DNA of 64,000 bases from Sporomusa sphaeroides DSM 2875 (GCF_001941975.2 NZ_CP146991.1:4213001-4277000); one strand, 5' to 3'. Counted from the first letter of the stretch, positions 19,094 to 28,708 are shown. The notes: generated from the sequence alone by a model not told the origin. Made by a program: numbers and translations.

Positions 19094-20547
19094 TACACCC
19101 TCACCCTCCCGGTAAACATGGTAGAACCAGGTCTTCCATAGATGACCCCGGTTGCTTTTTTCTGCAATTCCTCCTGAATAATCTCGGCAATTCTGGTCTC
19201 ACAGTAGCCGCCCTGGCAGCGCCCCATGGTGGCGCGGGTTCTGTTTTTAATCCCCAGTACGGTTTCCACGCCGAGGCAATTATGGACGGCCGCCAGTATC
19301 TCGGCCTTAGTCACCGTTTCACAGCGGCAAATTATCTCGCCATAATTGGGGTCTTGGGCAATTAATTCTTTTTGTACCTCACGACTTTGCTCAGCAAAGC
19401 AAAGGATGCCTTTTCTCCTCGGGTTAAAGCTTTCATTAGGTGTCAGGGCTTCTTGTTCCCGCATGAGGGCAACCGCCCTTCTGGCCAAGGGCAGGGCACA
19501 GGTTAACCCGGGTGATTCAATGCCTACCAGGTTAATGGTATTGGGGGCTTCTGCCCTTGCTTCTACTACAAAATCAAGTACTTGCCGCGTCTCCTTATTG
19601 ATCAGCTTGGGGCGAATTCCGGAGAAATTCCGGATAAAGTGCTCCCGTTTCATATGTTTGAACATTTTGGCGCCATCGGCAATCAAATTCTCCATCACCG
19701 CCGGTGTTGCGCCATAGTCGGCAAAATCCTCAACAAGCTCCGAGCTTGGACCAACCAGCACATTGCCATCCACCGTCGGCGTTGCATGGGTGGCAAAGCC
19801 GCCTGTCGGCCCCGGTGCCGGATATACCGGCATATTGAGGTATTTGCCAACCCTTTTATCTAACACAAAATATTCGCCCTTGAAGCCGGCAATGGTATAG
19901 CCGTCAATCCCCAGCAGGGTTGAAATCCTGGCTGCGTTCAGCCCGGCACAGTTAACCACCCATCGCGTTTGGTATACCCCATGCCTGGTGGTTATTTCAT
20001 AAAGGTCATTTATCCTTTGAATACCGATGACTTCCTGGTCAAAATAAAAATCCACGCCATTTTGCCTGGCATTTTCCGCAAGGGCAATAGTATAAATAAA
20101 AGGATTTAAAATGCCGGACGAAGGGGCATACATGGCAAACTCTCCCCCGGCACTTGAATCCAGTTCTGCCAGTCTTTGCTTATCAATCATGGTTAAGCCA
20201 GGCACACCGTTGGCATCGCCAATGGCCTTATATTTTATCAGGCTTTGGCGGTCCTTTTCATCAAAGCCGACAACCACCTTGCCTGTTCGTTTAAAAGGAA
20301 TATCCAATTCTTCGGCCACTTTATCAAATTCGGCATTCCCTTCCACACTGCACTGCGCTTTAAGGGAGCCGGTTTTATAAGTAAAGCCGGCATGCAGCAC
20401 ACCGGTATTCCTGCTGCTGGTTTCACAGCCTACATCCAGTTCCTTTTCCAGAACCCCGATCTTCAGGCGAAACCGGGCCAACTCTCTCGCCACCGCACTA
20501 CCGACCACGCCTGCGCCAATAATTACTGCATCATACACCTGCTTCAT
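19093..20547 (-). CDS. GlpA-like FAD oxidoreductase with BFD-type [2Fe-2S] domain
   Basis: 484 residues. A DAO-type FAD domain (AVIIGAGVVGSAVARELARF at the N-terminus, SSRNTGVLHAG) followed by a C-terminal bacterioferritin-associated ferredoxin-like domain with CRCE and CxxGYC cysteines (about 413-453). Such proteins are annotated as anaerobic glycerol-3-phosphate or 2-hydroxyglutarate dehydrogenases; the substrate is uncertain. First gene of the triad operon, behind a promoter with an overlapping palindromic operator. No glycerol kinase is nearby. Confidence 0.85.
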   Translation of the reverse strand: MKQVYDAVIIGAGVVGSAVARELARFRLKIGVLEKELDVGCETSSRNTGVLHAGFTYKTGSLKAQCSVEGNAEFDKVAEELDIPFKRTGKVVVGFDEKDRQSLIKYKAIGDANGVPGLTMIDKQRLAELDSSAGGEFAMYAPSSGILNPFIYTIALAENARQNGVDFYFDQEVIGIQRINDLYEITTRHGVYQTRWVVNCAGLNAARISTLLGIDGYTIAGFKGEYFVLDKRVGKYLNMPVYPAPGPTGGFATHATPTVDGNVLVGPSSELVEDFADYGATPAVMENLIADGAKMFKHMKREHFIRNFSGIRPKLINKETRQVLDFVVEARAEAPNTINLVGIESPGLTCALPLARRAVALMREQEALTPNESFNPRRKGILCFAEQSREVQKELIAQDPNYGEIICRCETVTKAEILAAVHNCLGVETVLGIKNRTRATMGRCQGGYCETRIAEIIQEELQKKATGVIYGRPGSTMFTGRVRV

Positions 20548-20581
20548 TTGGCAAGCACCCCCATATTCCTATTACCAATCC

Positions 20582-20600
20582 AAATACATTGGATGTATTT
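20582..20600. promoter_or_regulatory. Palindromic operator 1 (probable GntR/FCD site)
   Basis: AAATACATTGGATGTATTT, perfect 8-bp arms around TGG. It begins eight bases downstream of the -10 box of the oxidoreductase promoter, covering the transcription start, so binding should repress. Confidence 0.75.
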
Positions 20601-20608
20601 ATGATTTT

Positions 20609-20637
20609 AGATTATCGTTTTCAGAGGGTTTTGTCAA
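20609..20637 (-). promoter_or_regulatory. Sigma-A promoter of oxidoreductase operon
   Basis: On the minus strand, -35 TTGACA (20637-20632), 17-base spacer, -10 TAATCT (20614-20609). Confidence 0.8.
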
Positions 20638-20721
20638 TTGATTTCGCTTATTTCGAATAAAATTACAATTATTCCTCCTATTGGGACTTTATTATTTCGT
20701 TTTACCCATATATATGGCCTC

Positions 20722-20740
20722 AAATACGTAGGATGTATTT
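20722..20740. promoter_or_regulatory. Palindromic operator 2 (probable GntR/FCD site)
   Basis: AAATACGTAGGATGTATTT, a near copy of the site at 20582-20600 (two mismatches), 140 bases upstream of it. Two spaced copies suggest cooperative binding or looping. Confidence 0.7.
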
Positions 20741-20750
20741 ATAAAAAAAT

Positions 20751-20790
20751 AAAAACCTCACTTCTCCGTTTTATTTGAGAAATGAGGTTT
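20751..20790 (-). terminator. Terminator overlapping the end of the gntR gene
   Basis: Arms AAACCTCACTTCTC and GAGAAATGAGGTTT (one mismatch), T-rich on the minus strand. The right arm lies inside the last codons of the regulator gene. Confidence 0.75.
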
Positions 20791-21487
20791 CTTTAAGGTG
20801 CATACTTTTCCTTAACTTATTTCGGTTATAAGACAGATGCAGCAGCATAGCGTCTTGCGCGTCATGGGGCCGCCGGGCCTTAATGGCTTCAAAAATTTCC
20901 CGGTGATGTTCAATGGTTTTGCTTACCACTTTATTTTCCTCAATATTGGTAAACACAGTGATAGCCGCATTGATAATGGGAATTAAATTAGGCACCACCG
21001 TATTTTTACTGCATTTGGCAATTTGGGTATGAAATTCAATATCCTTTTTTACCGGATTTTCACCGGCCAACAGCTGCTGCTCCACTTCATCACACAACTG
21101 CCCTAAGGTTTCAATCTCTCCGACTGTTGCATTTTGTGCCGCCCAGGAGGCAATGGCCGGTTCCAGAAGAAACCGCACCTGGATCAGGTCTAAAAATACT
21201 TTTTCCTTGTCTTTGATGAAGGTAAGCCCCAGCGGGTCATCTGCGATACCCATTTTTTGCGAAACAAAGGTGCCTGCACCCCGCCGGATTTCCACAACAT
21301 TTCTGGACACCAACGCCCGAATGGCCTCACGCACGGTGTTGCGGCTTACGCCCAAAAGCTGCGAAAGCTCATACTCATTCGGCAGCTTCTGTCCGACAGG
21401 ATACTCATTATCAACAATCAGCTTGACTATGGCATCTGAAGTAGTTTCCACAAGGGACTTATTTGCCAAACCCTCAACCACCAGCAT
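20771..21487 (-). CDS. GntR family regulator, FadR/FCD subfamily
   Basis: 238 residues. The N-terminal winged helix (LPNEYELSQLLGVSRNTVREAIRALVSRNVVE at about 38-70) is typical GntR, and the rest is the all-helical FCD ligand domain with metal-ligand type histidines (EFHTQIAK, EHHREIFEAI). It likely controls the downstream oxidoreductase operon through the two AAATAC..GTATTT palindromes. ATG 21487 follows AAGGTGGTG; earlier in-frame GTG codons are part of that box. FCD ligands are usually organic acids. Confidence 0.9.
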   Translation of the reverse strand: MLVVEGLANKSLVETTSDAIVKLIVDNEYPVGQKLPNEYELSQLLGVSRNTVREAIRALVSRNVVEIRRGAGTFVSQKMGIADDPLGLTFIKDKEKVFLDLIQVRFLLEPAIASWAAQNATVGEIETLGQLCDEVEQQLLAGENPVKKDIEFHTQIAKCSKNTVVPNLIPIINAAITVFTNIEENKVVSKTIEHHREIFEAIKARRPHDAQDAMLLHLSYNRNKLRKSMHLKETSFLK

Positions 21488-21590
21488 GGATTTCACCACC
21501 TTACACCAATCCCGGGGATTTCCCTTGATTATGACATTAATTATAGCGTCCTGCCGCCTTTATCGCAACTCCGGGGAGGCGGCCGTCGGT

Positions 21591-22286
21591 CTACCGTGTC
21601 AGTTCCCGGATACTTTGGACCAAAGCCCCCAGCAGACGGTGGAAACCCTGGGGATTTTGTCCGGGCACCCGGTATTGTTTGTTAATTTCTATCTGCACAG
21701 CAGGTATGCCCAGTTCGCGGGCCACATAAGCGGTAACGGCATCAGGGCCGATGGCGCCAGCGTGGTCCCGGGAGATTTTGCTTAACCCCAGCTCTTGAAA
21801 GTTACGCTCCAGTGCTGCCAGCATCCCGGTCTGATTGAGCAGCGTCTTGCCCCCATTGGTGCCAAAGTCGGCATCAAAATCCTGCTCGCGCGCCGCACCG
21901 TGCAGGTCCAGTACCAGCTTTATCTTGTGCCTGGCACAAATCCCGGCAATTCTTTCTTTATAGATACAAGGGTTGTCGGTGTTAGGGTCACCGCCATAAA
22001 GCTTAGTCGCCGCAATGGCATGACAATCTGTCAGTTGCTGCAAGAGAAACGCGATGGAACCGGTAAATTGATCTGACATCTTGATCTTTCTTTGCCGGAA
22101 GTACCTGACGGCATGCGGCGCCGACACCAAAACAGGCAGCTTCCCTAAAGAAACATAAAAAGGGTCCTCCTGCTTGGGATTAACGCTTCTGTCGGTTTTG
22201 TAGAAATGCACTCTTTCCACATTCACCGCTTCCTCATTCAGCCGTCCCCGGTTAAATTCCTGCAAAAGTTCTGCTTGTTTGCCCAA
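21591..22286 (-). CDS. N-formylglutamate amidohydrolase-like protein
   Basis: 231 residues with the family pattern LVSAPHAVRYFRQRKIK, LVLDLHGAAREQD (zinc-binding DLHG) and IPAVQIEINKQYR. The family hydrolyses N-formylglutamate or related N-acyl amino acids. The only possible N-terminal start is TTG at 22286, which follows an in-frame TAG and a GGGGG box. It lies upstream of the GntR gene in the same direction with a 103-base gap. Confidence 0.75.
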   Translation of the reverse strand: MGKQAELLQEFNRGRLNEEAVNVERVHFYKTDRSVNPKQEDPFYVSLGKLPVLVSAPHAVRYFRQRKIKMSDQFTGSIAFLLQQLTDCHAIAATKLYGGDPNTDNPCIYKERIAGICARHKIKLVLDLHGAAREQDFDADFGTNGGKTLLNQTGMLAALERNFQELGLSKISRDHAGAIGPDAVTAYVARELGIPAVQIEINKQYRVPGQNPQGFHRLLGALVQSIRELTR

Positions 22287-22340
22287 CTACTTAACCCCCG
22301 CTTCTTACTTTGGCGAATATCCAGGGATTCGACGTCAGGT

Positions 22341-22425
22341 AAAAAATCCCCTCCCAGATGAAAGAGCCCCGGATACTTTACCGGAACTCCGGCAAGTGCC
22401 CAAGGCTCTTTCAAGAGGGGTTATT
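22341..22425 (-). terminator. Large hairpin terminator after cstA
   Basis: Nested arms AAAGAGCC / GGCTCTTT and CCCCTC / GAGGGG with A-run outside (T-run on minus strand), immediately past the cstA stop. Confidence 0.7.
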
Positions 22426-22427
22426 GA

Positions 22428-24203
22428 CTACAGCGTTTCTTCCGCAGCTTTGCCAGGTTTCATGTTAAACCATACTTTTACAGCATCAATAATGACAAAG
22501 ACAATGAGAATCATCATGACTGCACTGGAACCGGCCAGTAACATTTGTCCTTTGGGCAAATAGAATTCAAAGATATTGTAAAAACCGGCAGTCAGGGCCG
22601 TAACCAGCATAAAGGAAAGTGGCACCAAGGTAACCCACAGGTATTTTGCCTTGCCCATACGCAGCAATACGGTAGTACCAATGGTTAGCGTCATGCTGGC
22701 CAGCAATTGGTTAGACAGACCAAACAGGGGCCAAATGGATGAAATCGAACCGCCAAAGATCAGATAGCCCCAGGCAAAGGAGATTAATGCACTGGTAAAC
22801 ACGATGCCGGGAGTCCAATGTACATCACCAAGCGGTTTGTAGATCATGCCGCCAACTTCCTGCAATAAATAACGGCCAACCCGGGTACCGGCATCAATAA
22901 TGGTTAAAATGAACAGGGCTTCAAACATGATGGCAAAGTGATAGAGGAAGGACATAAAGTTTTCCAGTCCGGGGATTTTAGCAAAAATGTGCGCCATACC
23001 TACGGCAAGTGATACCGCACCGCCAGGCCGGCCGGCAACATCTTCACCAACCATTTGTGATAACCAGGGAAGCTCCTCGACAACCATTCCCAGCTTGGCA
23101 AAGGCTGCCGGCGTACTGTTGATAGCAAAGTAATCGGCAGGAACCAGACTGGTTGCCGCAATCAAAGCCATGAGGCCAATAAAGGATTCCGCCAGCATGG
23201 CACCAAAACCAATTGGCAGTATTTCGCTTTCGTTGGTAATCATTTTAGGCGTTGTACCGGTGGCAATGACTGAATGGAAGCCGGAGATTGCCCCGCAGGC
23301 AACAGTAATACAGACAAAAGGCCATACCGGACCGGGAACAACAGGACCGCCGCCACTAATAAAGGGCGTAATCGCCGGCATCTGGATCTGGGGTTGAACA
23401 ATGATAATTCCTAAAGCCAAGGCAGCAATCGTACCGATCTTCATGTAGGTGCTTAAATAATCACGCGGAGCCAGCAGGAGCCATACCGGCAGCGCGGCTG
23501 CAACAAAACCATATAAAGGAAGTAAAATATCTAATTGGGAACGGGTAAGCGTGAAAAAAGGTGCCCAGGCAGAATGTTGTATCCAGGCTCCGCCAAATAC
23601 AGCGGCAATAACCAAAGCAACGCCGATAAAGGATGCTTCGCCCACACAGCCAGGACGAAGATAGCGCATATAAATGCCAATGAACAGGGCAATTGGGATG
23701 GTGGCCCCAACGGTAAACGCTCCCCAGGGACTGTTAAACAGGGCGTTGGCAACCGCAATCCCCATACCTGCCATGGTGATAACCAAAATAAAGATAACGG
23801 CAAGGGCAGCAGCCAAACCGGCCGATTTACCAATTTCCGCCTTGGCAATTTCCGCAATAGATTTACCATCATGGCGGATTGAGGCAAACAGGATAATCAT
23901 ATCATGGACTGCCCCGCCGATACAGGCACCGATAAGCAGCCAGATAGTTCCCGGCAAATAACCGAACTGGGCTGCCAGTACCGGGCCGACAAGCGGGCCG
24001 GCGCCGGCAATAGCGGCGAAATGATGACCGAAAGTAACCCATTTATTCGTGGGCACATAATCATGGCCATCTTCGTGGACAACAGCCGGAGTCGGTCGGT
24101 TAGGATCAAGAGCTAATACTTTTGCAGCCATGAAGGCGCCGTAGTAACGATAACAAATCGTCAGCACCAAAGCAGCGATGAGTACCAGATAAAAACCATT
24201 CAT
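22428..24203 (-). CDS. cstA: CstA family carbon starvation/pyruvate transporter
   Basis: 591 residues with about 16 hydrophobic segments. Conserved CstA pieces include the N-terminal DGHDYVPTNKWVTFGHHFAAIAGAGPLVGP and GAVSGFHS-type loops. CstA and its paralogue BtsT import peptides or pyruvate. The next genes upstream are a LytTR response regulator and LytS-like kinase, the partner type that controls BtsT in enterobacteria, so pyruvate or a related acid is the best guess. A 135-base leader separates it from the regulator. Confidence 0.9.
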   Translation of the reverse strand: MNGFYLVLIAALVLTICYRYYGAFMAAKVLALDPNRPTPAVVHEDGHDYVPTNKWVTFGHHFAAIAGAGPLVGPVLAAQFGYLPGTIWLLIGACIGGAVHDMIILFASIRHDGKSIAEIAKAEIGKSAGLAAALAVIFILVITMAGMGIAVANALFNSPWGAFTVGATIPIALFIGIYMRYLRPGCVGEASFIGVALVIAAVFGGAWIQHSAWAPFFTLTRSQLDILLPLYGFVAAALPVWLLLAPRDYLSTYMKIGTIAALALGIIIVQPQIQMPAITPFISGGGPVVPGPVWPFVCITVACGAISGFHSVIATGTTPKMITNESEILPIGFGAMLAESFIGLMALIAATSLVPADYFAINSTPAAFAKLGMVVEELPWLSQMVGEDVAGRPGGAVSLAVGMAHIFAKIPGLENFMSFLYHFAIMFEALFILTIIDAGTRVGRYLLQEVGGMIYKPLGDVHWTPGIVFTSALISFAWGYLIFGGSISSIWPLFGLSNQLLASMTLTIGTTVLLRMGKAKYLWVTLVPLSFMLVTALTAGFYNIFEFYLPKGQMLLAGSSAVMMILIVFVIIDAVKVWFNMKPGKAAEETL

Positions 24204-24338
24204 AAGACTTGCCTCCTTGTATTTATTGAATTCTTCGAATTAACTATAAAACAAAGAATTCATTAAATAAATGCAATCTTTATGAATGGAACAAAGTAAG
24301 GCTTAAACAGAAATTATTGACAATGAACAGAAATAGTA

Positions 24339-25097
24339 TTATTTCAATCCCAAAATGGCTTTTATCTCTTTAATTTTACTTTTACTAACAGGTATTTCCA
24401 CCTGCGGGCATTGCTCCATTTTCAGCCAATAAGTACCCTTGAACCACGGCACAACTCCTTGTACTTTATCCATGTTTGCAAGATAGCTTTTGTGTACGCG
24501 CAGTATATTGGTATCGCCAACCCGGTCTGCAAGTTCTGCGAGTGTACCGCTATAGTTTAATTCTTCACCGGCGGTTACGATAACGGCATTGCCGGCACTG
24601 GCATAAGCGTAAATAATATCACTGTAGTTGATGAAAATAATTCTCCCTGCCTTTTCTACCGGCAGTTTGTGAATATGAACTTTGGTAACATCAAGTACAG
24701 CATCAATACGGTCAGCAGCGGCTTTCCATTCTTCCGGCTGATAATTTTTCAGACGTACAATGGTTTTGTCAATCCGCTCCTGTTCAAAGGGTTTTAAGAT
24801 ATAGTCTACCGCGCCAATTTCAAAGGCTTTTATCGCATATTCGTCATAGGCGGTAGCAAAAACAATCATGGTATGGGCTGCAATTTTTCTTAAGATTACC
24901 GCAGCTTCCAGCCCATTGATGTCCCGCATGCTGATATCTAAAAAGATAACATCCGGTTGTAACAGGGTAGCAAGTTTAATGGCCTCTGCGCCATTGTCCG
25001 CTTCACCGGCAATTTCAATCTCCGGTTTCAACGACAGGAGATAGCGCAATTCTTCTCTGGCTGGTAATTCGTCATCAACAATCAGGACTTTGAGCAC
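24339..25097 (-). CDS. LytTR family response regulator
   Basis: 252 residues. Receiver domain with acidic pair DD, phospho-acceptor aspartate in VIFLDISM, switch threonine FATAYDE and lysine LKPF; C-terminal LytTR DNA-binding domain (about 140-250; LRVHKSYLANMDKV). A GTG at 25097 is favoured: it has AAGGTG seven bases upstream, whereas the ATG at 25112 has none. It overlaps the kinase gene by 23 bases, so the two are translated together. Likely activates cstA downstream. Confidence 0.9.
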   Translation of the reverse strand: MLKVLIVDDELPAREELRYLLSLKPEIEIAGEADNGAEAIKLATLLQPDVIFLDISMRDINGLEAAVILRKIAAHTMIVFATAYDEYAIKAFEIGAVDYILKPFEQERIDKTIVRLKNYQPEEWKAAADRIDAVLDVTKVHIHKLPVEKAGRIIFINYSDIIYAYASAGNAVIVTAGEELNYSGTLAELADRVGDTNILRVHKSYLANMDKVQGVVPWFKGTYWLKMEQCPQVEIPVSKSKIKEIKAILGLK

Positions 25098-26790
25098 ATG
25101 CTTCACCTTCATTTGCAGTTATTTGGGGAATGGTAATAGTAACAACAGTACCTGCGCCGATAGTGCTGTCAATAGTTAGACCATAGAAGCCGCCATATTG
25201 TCCGCGCAGGCGTTCATGAACATTCATCAGTCCGATATGATCGTTAAAAGGGTGTTTGAGGGGATTGGCTGCCGCCAAATCCATTCCCACCCCATCATCG
25301 GCAACCATAATCATAATATCATGCACGGTTTTCTGAATACTAATGGTAATCGTTCCGCCATCGTTCTTTGGCTTCAAGCCATGGATAACAGCATTTTCAA
25401 TAACCGGCTGAATGGTAAGTGAGGGGATTAAATACTCCCCGGTTGACGGATCAATATTTTCTTCAATATGCAGTTTGTCCCCATAGCGGGCTTTTTCAAT
25501 CGCCAAATAGGCGCTGACTTGTGTCAGTTCGTCCGCAATAGTAATATTGCGACCGGCTTTTTGCAAGGTAAAACGGAAAATGGCACTGAGCTTTATCAGC
25601 AAGCTGCGCGCCAAATCCGGTTTGGTGCGAATCAACGAGGTTATCGTATTCAGCGTATTGAATAAAAAATGCGGATTGATCTGGGCCTGCAAAGCCTTTA
25701 ATTCCGCATTCGCGGCTAATTTTGCCTGACGGTCGATTTCCGCCAGTTCAAGTTGAATGGAAAATAAATGGGCAAGTCCCTCGGCAAATACGACATCTGA
25801 TTGATTAACCGGCTTATTGTCGACGTAGTACAGCTTAAAGGTTCCAATAATCTGTTCCCCTCGTTTCAGCGGTACGACAATGGCACTGGTCAGCAGACAA
25901 CCGGGACATTGGCAGCCGATTTCCTCCGGACTTTTGGCAATATAAATATTGCCTGTCTGCAAAGTCTTATTGGTAGCAAGCGTAAGCTGGTGGTGCCTCG
26001 ACAAATGATGTTCGGCGTCGGTGCCAACAAAAGCCAAAACCCGTTCGGTATCGGTTACGGCCACAGCAGGGTAACTTCCATTGGCATAAATAATGTCTGC
26101 CGCCGCCTTGGCGGACGCCGTATCAAGCCCTTTTCTAAAATACGACAAGGTTTGAGCGGCAATAGCCAATACTTTTTGCGACTGTGCCGCGCCGACTTGC
26201 TGTTGTACCTCCATTGTCATCTTAATGATTAACATAAAAATCATAAGCCCGATGGAATTGGCGACAATCATCGGCAAGGCTATATGCTTTACCAGGGTTA
26301 CCGCCATTTCGAAGGGCCGGGCGGTAAGCAGTATAATCACCATCTGCATAATTTCTCCGACAATACCACTGAGCAGAACCATCCACCAGGACATCGGACT
26401 GTGCGGGTATCGCTGTTTTATCCAGCCGGCTAACAAGCCCTCCAGGACATTGGCCAGCGCACAGGAAAAAGCCGAAAATCCGCCAAACATCAAATAGCGG
26501 TGTCCCCCGGCTATTAAACCGGCCGCAGCCCCTATGGCCGGACCGCCAAGCAGTCCGGCAGCCATCACTCCTACCACCCGGGAGTTGGCCAGTGCGTCAT
26601 CCACCGGGATGCCGGCATAGGTACCAACAATACCAATACAGCCAAAAATAAGCGAAAGTTTTACTTTATCCATTACGCTTACATAACTGTAAGTAATACG
26701 GCGAAAAATGGTAGTCTGCGATAAAACAAACGCCAATGTGGCCGCAATACTCATGCGTTCGATCATTTGCATCAGCAAAGTTTCTTCCAT
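25075..26790 (-). CDS. LytS-like sensor histidine kinase (5TMR_LYT)
   Basis: 571 residues. Several transmembrane segments of the 5TM-5TMR_LYT type fill residues 1-190 (with LLGGPAIGAAAGLIAGGHRYL), then a GAF-like domain with a CQCPGC cysteine cluster, then the LytS-type His kinase core QAQINPHFLFNTLNTI and an ATPase domain (VENAVIHGLKP, DDGVGMD). This architecture matches LytS/BtsS/YpdA. ATG 26790 is preceded by GAGGTG; upstream in-frame starts lack a site. With its LytTR partner and cstA it forms a probable carboxylate-sensing module. Confidence 0.92.
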   Translation of the reverse strand: MEETLLMQMIERMSIAATLAFVLSQTTIFRRITYSYVSVMDKVKLSLIFGCIGIVGTYAGIPVDDALANSRVVGVMAAGLLGGPAIGAAAGLIAGGHRYLMFGGFSAFSCALANVLEGLLAGWIKQRYPHSPMSWWMVLLSGIVGEIMQMVIILLTARPFEMAVTLVKHIALPMIVANSIGLMIFMLIIKMTMEVQQQVGAAQSQKVLAIAAQTLSYFRKGLDTASAKAAADIIYANGSYPAVAVTDTERVLAFVGTDAEHHLSRHHQLTLATNKTLQTGNIYIAKSPEEIGCQCPGCLLTSAIVVPLKRGEQIIGTFKLYYVDNKPVNQSDVVFAEGLAHLFSIQLELAEIDRQAKLAANAELKALQAQINPHFLFNTLNTITSLIRTKPDLARSLLIKLSAIFRFTLQKAGRNITIADELTQVSAYLAIEKARYGDKLHIEENIDPSTGEYLIPSLTIQPVIENAVIHGLKPKNDGGTITISIQKTVHDIMIMVADDGVGMDLAAANPLKHPFNDHIGLMNVHERLRGQYGGFYGLTIDSTIGAGTVVTITIPQITANEGEACAQSPDC

Positions 26791-26848
26791 AGAATGCACC
26801 TCTACCTTCAATATGATATTACTTCGGAGAAAAACACAGTAACCCTGC

Positions 26849-26900
26849 AAAAAAAAAGTTTGCCGGCCTGAACCATTTTTTGGGGTTCAAACCGGCAAAC
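26849..26900 (-). terminator. Terminator of thiamine-thiazole operon
   Basis: Arms GTTTGCCGG (26858-26866) and CCGGCAAAC (26892-26900) with an inner GAACC/GGTTC pair and a run of eight or more T on the minus strand. Confidence 0.85.
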
Positions 26901-26952
26901 TGCCGACAAACTATGCAGTAAAAAAAGAAACATCCGGGCGGTATATATGCTG

Positions 26953-27567
26953 CTACGGCAACGCGGCTTTGGCAAAAGCCTCCACCAGCGCCGCCGGTTC
27001 CTCACAAGTCATGGCTTCCGACATAACACAGAAGCCCCTGGCGCCACTGGCCAACACCTCCCGCGCATTCTCTCTGGTGATGCCGCCAATGGCAAACACC
27101 GGCAGCGCAACCGCCTGGCAGACTTGCCGCAATAGCGACAGTCCTCTGGGGGGAATTCCCGGCTTGCAGTCGGTGGCATAAATATGTCCGGCAACAACAT
27201 AGGCAGCCCCCAGAGCCTGGGCCTCTTCAGCTTCGGCAACCGAATGGACAGATGCACCGACAAGCAGGGGGCGCTCGCCGGCTTTATAAGTCCGTAAAGC
27301 CGGCAGCGACAAATGCAAATGGCTCAGCTTCAGTTTTTCCGCGACTATACCGTGTTGATGAAGAATCAGCAGCACCCCGTAACGGTCACAGATTTCCTTT
27401 ACCTCCCCGGCCAATCGCTCATAGGACGGCAAATCCAAATCCTTTTCCCGGAGCATCACCGCATAGGGCCCGGCCTGAGCCAATTGCTGAATACGGTGCA
27501 AAAAATCCTCCTGGCAAAGCTGGCGCCGGGTTACACAAATCAGCATCGGCGCGCTACACTCGCACAT
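26953..27567 (-). CDS. tenI: Thiazole tautomerase TenI (ThiE-like)
   Basis: 204 residues of the ThiE/TenI barrel. The phosphate/active-site loop reads VVAGHIYATDCKPG, like TenI (GHVFETDCK) rather than ThiE (GPIFPTxTK), and the C-terminal phosphate loop AIGGIT is present. It probably aromatises the thiazole product made by ThiG rather than coupling it to HMP-PP. The start overlaps the thiH end. Thiamine phosphate synthase activity cannot be excluded. Confidence 0.75.
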   Translation of the reverse strand: MCECSAPMLICVTRRQLCQEDFLHRIQQLAQAGPYAVMLREKDLDLPSYERLAGEVKEICDRYGVLLILHQHGIVAEKLKLSHLHLSLPALRTYKAGERPLLVGASVHSVAEAEEAQALGAAYVVAGHIYATDCKPGIPPRGLSLLRQVCQAVALPVFAIGGITRENAREVLASGARGFCVMSEAMTCEEPAALVEAFAKAALP

Positions 27568-28708
27568 AGTCGGTATAGACCGGTTGAAGGCCTCTGCCGA
27601 GAATCATTTGGTGGACCTGCTGCACACTGCGCGGATCGGCAATCTCAAATTGCTCATCACCTTTTTCCTCAGCGGTGTGCCCCCCGACACCAACACTGAC
27701 CCCGGCAGAGATCTTTGTCGCAGCCATGCCGATGACATGGTCGCGGAACCAGGCCCGCTCCCGGGTAGAAATCGTAATACCCGCAAAGGGCATGAACAGG
27801 CGGTATGCCAGCATAACCTGCAGCAATTGCCTTTCGTGAACGTCATTGGCATGGTTCTCCGCGTTGTTAATATAGGGCCGCAAGCGGGGAAGCGAGAAGG
27901 AAATCTCGGCCTGCGGGTATTTTTGCTGAAGATAATAGGCGTGCAAACCAACAGCAAAAGCATCTTTGCGAAAATCATCCAGCCCCAGTAAAGCGCCAAA
28001 GGCTACACCGCGCATTCCTCCCCGTAAGGCTCGCTCCTGGGCATAAAAGCGATAAGGGTAACTGCGTTTCGGCCCGCGCAAATGAACCTGTTCATACTTA
28101 CCGGGATTGTAGGTCTCCTGATACACACAGACAAAGTCGGTGCCACACGCATGCAAATACGCGTATTCATCAGTGTTCAAGGGATAAATCTCGATCCCGA
28201 CTGTCGAAAAATACCGGGCCGCCAAAGTAACGGCCTCACCAATATACTCAACCCCGGACCAATGACGGGATTCGCCGGTGAGCAGCAAAATTTCCTTCAG
28301 TCCTGTTGCCGCTATTGCGCTTAGCTCTGCTTCCATTTCTTCCAGGTTCAGCTTGCCCCGTTTAATGCGGTTCCGGCAGTTGAAACCACAGTAGGTGCAA
28401 TGATTCTCACAATAGTTGGCAATATACAGCGGTGTAAACATTTGAATCGAGTTGCCAAAATGCCGCCTGGTCTCTGCCTTGGCCTTCACCGCCATAGCTT
28501 CCAAATAAGCTGCGGCCGCGGGAGACAGGAGAACTCCGTAGTCCTCAAGGGAAAGCCGTTCCTGCCGCAGCGCCCGTTCCACATCGTTACCCGTATACTG
28601 CCGGTACTCATACTTTTCTACCAACGACATGACTTTTTCCATTAAACCGGAGTCAATGACCTCCATCCCTGCCATATACTCCATATGATTTCCATAACCG
28701 GCCATCAT
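27554..28708 (-). CDS. thiH: 2-iminoacetate synthase ThiH (radical SAM)
   Basis: 384 residues. The radical SAM cluster motif is CENHCTYCGF (CX3CX2C). The protein cleaves tyrosine to dehydroglycine and p-cresol, the oxygen-independent supply for thiazole synthesis, consistent with an anaerobe. The ATG at 28708 overlaps the thiG stop (TGATG) and follows GGAGGAG. Downstream it overlaps tenI. Confidence 0.93.
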   Translation of the reverse strand: MMAGYGNHMEYMAGMEVIDSGLMEKVMSLVEKYEYRQYTGNDVERALRQERLSLEDYGVLLSPAAAAYLEAMAVKAKAETRRHFGNSIQMFTPLYIANYCENHCTYCGFNCRNRIKRGKLNLEEMEAELSAIAATGLKEILLLTGESRHWSGVEYIGEAVTLAARYFSTVGIEIYPLNTDEYAYLHACGTDFVCVYQETYNPGKYEQVHLRGPKRSYPYRFYAQERALRGGMRGVAFGALLGLDDFRKDAFAVGLHAYYLQQKYPQAEISFSLPRLRPYINNAENHANDVHERQLLQVMLAYRLFMPFAGITISTRERAWFRDHVIGMAATKISAGVSVGVGGHTAEEKGDEQFEIADPRSVQQVHQMILGRGLQPVYTDYVRV

